This document shows positions 8,206 through 10,649 of a stretch of 10,649 bases of DNA, piece after piece. Positions within the stretch are counted from its first letter, which is position 1. Each line of letters starts with the position of its first letter. The DNA is taken from NCBI GenBank assembly GCA_001796495.1, contig MGMR01000001.1, positions 1 through 10,649 on the forward strand, written 5' to 3'. The stretch is from Chloroflexi bacterium RBG_13_51_18. Its GTDB lineage: Bacteria; Chloroflexota; Dehalococcoidia; Dehalococcoidales; RBG-16-60-22. The notes under the pieces are model-generated. The model saw nothing but the letters and a program-made list of their open reading frames with translations, had not been told where the DNA came from and searched no databases. The translations under genes and the position numbers were made by a program.

Positions 8206-8217
8206 TTCATTCTCCTT
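8203..8217 (-). promoter_or_regulatory. SD and TTG start codon of pstS
   Basis: AAGGAG (8212-8217) is followed by a 6-base spacer and TTG (8203-8205). No in-frame ATG or GTG lies nearby upstream that would preserve the lipoprotein signal peptide, so this rare start codon decides the N-terminus. Confidence 0.75.
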
Positions 8218-8241
8218 ATTATGTTTTTCTTCAATCTTCTT

Positions 8242-8685
8242 TTAGTTATGTATTGCCGCTATTTCTTCGAGATACTCCGCGACTATGTGATGCCCTTTTA
8301 ATGCCTCTGGGTGCTCGGCGAGAAGATGCAGGACTGCCTCCGCTGTGGCTATATTTGTCGCCAGCGGGACGCCATGCGCGTCACAGATTCTTAGCAGGGC
8401 GGAGACATCAGGCTCGTGAGGATGGGCGGTAAGAGGGTCGCGCAGGAAGATAACTGCATCGACTTGTTCATCGGCTACCATAGCGCCGATTTGCTGGTCT
8501 CCGCCCAGCGGGCCGCTCTGCATAAGCGTTACCGGCAGTTTTGTCCTCCCCATAATGAGCTGTCCCGTGCTCCGGGTCGCTATCAGGGTAGCTTTAGCCA
8601 GTTCCTCTTTGTGGGCTTTCACCAGTTGCACCATGTCCTCTTTCTTGGCATCATGGGCAATAAGCGCAAGAGTGAACATTTTCAT
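8242..8685 (-). CDS. mgsA: Methylglyoxal synthase
   Basis: A 147-residue cytoplasmic enzyme converting dihydroxyacetone phosphate to methylglyoxal and inorganic phosphate. It has the MGS-like fold and normal family length. Matching from memory to the E. coli enzyme, the catalytic set is complete: His11 (IAHD), the TRSTG phosphate-binding loop (37-41), catalytic Asp63 in SGPLGGDQQIGA, Asp83 in FLRDPL, and His90 and Asp93 in HPHEPDV. Start: ATG at 8685, with an AAAGGGGG SD inside the last codons of the ArsC-like gene. Only AAA separates that stop codon from this ATG, so the two genes are almost certainly translationally coupled. Location in a pst operon fits a role in freeing phosphate during starvation, since MgsA enzymes are known to be inhibited by phosphate. 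Confidence 0.95.
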   Translation of the reverse strand: MKMFTLALIAHDAKKEDMVQLVKAHKEELAKATLIATRSTGQLIMGRTKLPVTLMQSGPLGGDQQIGAMVADEQVDAVIFLRDPLTAHPHEPDVSALLRICDAHGVPLATNIATAEAVLHLLAEHPEALKGHHIVAEYLEEIAAIHN

Positions 8686-8688
8686 TTT

Positions 8689-9117
8689 TCACCCCCTTTC
8701 AATTCTAAATGAACCTTCCGTGTCTAGTTCTTTAATCAGCGTTGCCACTTTTATTCTGATGATATCCCTGATTTTCTTGACCTCATCTACCGGCTTTCCC
8801 TCCGGGTCTTCAATCCCCCAGTCTTCCATTGGGATAATGCCAGCGGGGCAGGTATCCTCAAGGCCGCAGCCCATGGTGATTACACGGTCGGCGTTTTCCA
8901 TCATTTCTAAAGTAAGCAGCTTTGGTTTTTGATGGCTGATGTCCAGGCTGGCTTCACGCATCACCTGGACGACGGTGGGATTAATTTTAGAGGCTGGTTG
9001 CGTACCAGCAGAAGAAGCTGATGCTTTCTCTCCGACAAGGTGGTTGAAAAAAGTTTCTGCCATCTGGCTGCGACCTGAATTATGGACACATACGAAGAAA
9101 ACTCTTTTCTTATCCAT
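8689..9117 (-). CDS. arsC: ArsC-like arsenate reductase / low-molecular-weight phosphatase fold
   Basis: A 142-residue cytoplasmic protein of the low-molecular-weight tyrosine phosphatase fold, most like thioredoxin-coupled arsenate reductases, which reduce arsenate to arsenite. The P-loop C-x5-R is Cys10-VHNSG-Arg16 followed by SQMAETFF. The general-acid Asp is D104 in WGIEDPEGK. Two further cysteines, Cys84 (TMGCG) and Cys90 (DTCP), match the disulfide relay cysteines of this class, but are 6 residues apart rather than the 7 I recall for the staphylococcal enzyme. ATG at 9117 is the only start that keeps the P-loop, because an in-frame TAG directly precedes it. No SD is visible. It is the first gene after the Pho-box-like array. 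A phosphatase role remains possible. Confidence 0.85.
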   Translation of the reverse strand: MDKKRVFFVCVHNSGRSQMAETFFNHLVGEKASASSAGTQPASKINPTVVQVMREASLDISHQKPKLLTLEMMENADRVITMGCGLEDTCPAGIIPMEDWGIEDPEGKPVDEVKKIRDIIRIKVATLIKELDTEGSFRIERG

Positions 9118-9190
9118 CTAAGAATAGTTTAAAGGGTGAAGTTTAAAGACGGTTTAAGAGGATGTTAAGGTTGTGTTAAATTTTAAGGGA
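9118..9190 (-). promoter_or_regulatory. Pho-box-like operator/promoter region of the arsC-mgsA-pst operon
   Basis: In the 73-base gap after phoR, the minus strand shows boxes TTTAACA (9180-9174), CTTAACA (9169-9163), CTTAAAC (9158-9152) and TTTAAAC (9147-9141). Each is 7 bases with 4-base spacers, an exact 11-base period. A fifth TTTAAAC (9133-9127) follows after a 7-base spacer. The 7+4 layout is that of PhoB boxes, and the TTAACA-type sequence resembles Bacillus PhoP boxes. A possible -10, TAAACT (9131-9126), overlaps the fifth copy. The repeats are seen directly; regulator and promoter are inferred. Confidence 0.72.
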
Positions 9191-10648
9191 TTATTTGCAG
9201 GGGAGGCTGAAGCTGAAAGTTGACCCTTTGCCTTCTTCGCTTTGCACACGGATTTCGCCGCCGTGGGACTGCACGGTGTGCTTGGCTATCGCCAGTCCAA
9301 GCCCGCTGCCGCCGCCGGAGCGGGCTTTATCGACTTTGAAGAAGCGCTCAAAGACGTGGGGCAGGTCTTCTTTCGATATGCCGATGCCGGTATCGGCGAC
9401 ACTGACTGTTACCGACTTGTCGTCATAATTAGTAGCGACGGTTACTTGACCGGCGGGTTTATTGAACTTGATGGCATTATGCGCCAGGTTGATAATCGTC
9501 TGGCGGATTCTATCTTTGTCGGCTTGAACAAGAGGCAGACTGGGAGATAGCTCTTTGGATAAGTTTACACGCTGTCTTTCCGCCAGCGGACTCATTTCCG
9601 CCAGAACCTCATCTATCAGGGCATTAAGATTGACCGGCTCCATTTTAAGTTCAGCCTGGCCGGTCTCGATGCGGGAAAGCTGGGTTAGCTCGGCAACTAT
9701 CTGGCTAAGGCGGTCAACCTCGCCTGCAATCCTTGCCAAGAAATCTCTGGCAGCTTCTTTATCGTTGATGGCACCATCCTGCAGGGTTTCGGTCATGGCT
9801 TTAATACCGGCAATCGGCGTGCGGAGTTCGTGGGAGATGTTGCCCACCAGGTCCCGCCGCATCGTTTGGAGGTTTCTCAACTCCGTAAGGTCTTGCACAA
9901 GAAGCAACGCTCCGTTCGACCGTTTTTCTTTGTTGACGGGGACAGCGATGGCCCGGAGATACCGCCGGGCAATGCCGGACTCGAATTGGGTAGTTTGCTC
10001 TGCGCCGGTCTTAAGACATTTCTTTAATATCTCATCAACCTCATGATCGCGGACGACCTCGATGATCGGTTTGTTGACGACATTTTCTTCTTTAAAGCCG
10101 AATATCTTACCCGCTGACTGGTTGGCCAGCACAACATTCCCTTCGGCATCTGTCATGATAACGCCATCGGCCATGCTGGCGAGAATATTGGTAAGCTTGG
10201 TCTTTTCTGTAGAGATGGCCTCTACCGTTGTATTGAGGTTGGAGGACATCTCGTTGAATGCATGGGCAAGCTGACCGACTTCGTCTTTCGTGGGTACGAT
10301 TATTTTTTGCCCCAGTTGCCCGGCAGCAATCCCATGCGCTGCCTTGGTGAGCTGCCGGATAGGTCGCGTCGTCGTCCGGGCGATGAGCCAGGCTGCCAGT
10401 ATTGCCATTATGGTTATAATGACGGTGGCCAGAATAATTGTCCGTGTCACGTGATTTACGGAACTATTAACGGTCGTTAAGGGGAGCGCTACCCTGGCTA
10501 TTCCCAGATTATTCCCCTCACTGTTGATAGTTACAGCCACGTACATCATTTGCTCTTTTATGGTGGTGCTGTAGCGGGTGCTCTCACCAATGCCGGAGGC
10601 TAATGCATCCTTTACCTCGGGGCGAGTGGCGTGATTTTCCATAGTGGC
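9191..10648 (-). CDS. phoR: Phosphate-regulon sensor histidine kinase PhoR (N-terminus outside the window)
   Basis: A membrane histidine kinase of the Pho two-component system. The frame is open to the right edge, so the ATG at 10642 is internal. Numbered from that Met, residues 1-66 are the end of an extracytoplasmic sensor domain containing MENHATRPEV. A membrane helix is at about 67-88, HAMP at about 88-140 and PAS at about 147-255. The dimerisation domain has phospho-acceptor His271 in NISHELRTP. The ATPase domain has an N box near 385-389 (NLAHN), a G1 box at 417-421 (DTGIG), an F box FERFF at 431-435 and a G2 box GSGLGL at 445-450. Catalytic residues look intact. PAS plus HAMP with pst genes downstream points to PhoR rather than another kinase. 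The first membrane helix and the cognate regulator gene should lie beyond the right edge. Confidence 0.92.
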   Translation of the reverse strand, partial: ATMENHATRPEVKDALASGIGESTRYSTTIKEQMMYVAVTINSEGNNLGIARVALPLTTVNSSVNHVTRTIILATVIITIMAILAAWLIARTTTRPIRQLTKAAHGIAAGQLGQKIIVPTKDEVGQLAHAFNEMSSNLNTTVEAISTEKTKLTNILASMADGVIMTDAEGNVVLANQSAGKIFGFKEENVVNKPIIEVVRDHEVDEILKKCLKTGAEQTTQFESGIARRYLRAIAVPVNKEKRSNGALLLVQDLTELRNLQTMRRDLVGNISHELRTPIAGIKAMTETLQDGAINDKEAARDFLARIAGEVDRLSQIVAELTQLSRIETGQAELKMEPVNLNALIDEVLAEMSPLAERQRVNLSKELSPSLPLVQADKDRIRQTIINLAHNAIKFNKPAGQVTVATNYDDKSVTVSVADTGIGISKEDLPHVFERFFKVDKARSGGGSGLGLAIAKHTVQSHGGEIRVQSEEGKGSTFSFSLPCK

Positions 10649-10649
10649 G

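Noticed and set aside
9181..9187. CTTAAAA (minus strand) as a further Pho box at the upstream end of the array
   Set aside because: It is only 7 bases from the first box and out of the 11-base phase, so it is more likely an AT-rich flank.
9555..10046. 163-codon plus-strand frame antisense to phoR
   Set aside because: It lies opposite the kinase core, whose motifs are all intact on the minus strand. It has no recognisable domain or SD.
1..10649. CRISPR array, tRNA, rRNA or insertion sequence
   Set aside because: I found no regularly spaced long repeats, no cloverleaf-like segments, no transposase motifs and no terminal inverted repeats.

Overview
The window carries a phosphate-starvation locus on the minus strand, running from right to left: a PhoR-type sensor kinase (cut by the right edge), an ArsC-like thiol phosphatase/arsenate reductase, methylglyoxal synthase, the complete high-affinity phosphate ABC transporter (PstS, PstC, PstA, PstB) and PhoU. 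Gene gaps from arsC to phoU range from 2 to 36 bases, and most genes have a clear Shine-Dalgarno (SD) sequence, so these seven genes look like one transcription unit. The organism is a bacterium of middling GC with a lipoprotein-type PstS. The gene set and protein style suggest Chloroflexota (Dehalococcoidia-like) or a Gram-positive-type lineage. That is inference from memory of similar clusters and is not proven by the sequence.

Region by region. Positions 1-2599 (+) hold the 3' part of a large N6-adenine DNA methyltransferase whose reading frame is open to the left edge. It is followed by a possible hairpin terminator and 282 bases without a gene. Positions 2882-3643 (-) hold a class I SAM-dependent methyltransferase of unknown substrate, preceded by 290 AT-rich bases with no credible gene. 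Positions 3934-9117 (-) hold phoU-pstB-pstA-pstC-pstS-mgsA-arsC, written left to right. Positions 9118-9190 are a regulatory gap. From 9191 to the right edge (-) is phoR.

How the genes fit together. PhoR senses phosphate limitation, most likely together with PstSCAB and PhoU. Its partner response regulator is not in the window and is probably encoded just beyond the right edge. The 73-base gap between phoR and arsC holds four 7-base T/A-rich boxes at an exact 11-base period, plus a fifth out-of-phase copy. This is the layout bound by PhoB/PhoP-family regulators and is the most likely operator for the operon. The ArsC-like enzyme and MgsA make biological sense here. Pst transporters also admit arsenate, and MgsA releases inorganic phosphate from dihydroxyacetone phosphate and is classically inhibited by phosphate.

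The most interesting points are the Pho-box-like array, the SD-less and possibly leaderless arsC start right behind it, the arsC-mgsA insertion in a pst operon, and the truncated DNA methyltransferase that may belong to a defence or modification locus extending leftward. I see no convincing wholly new system in this window.
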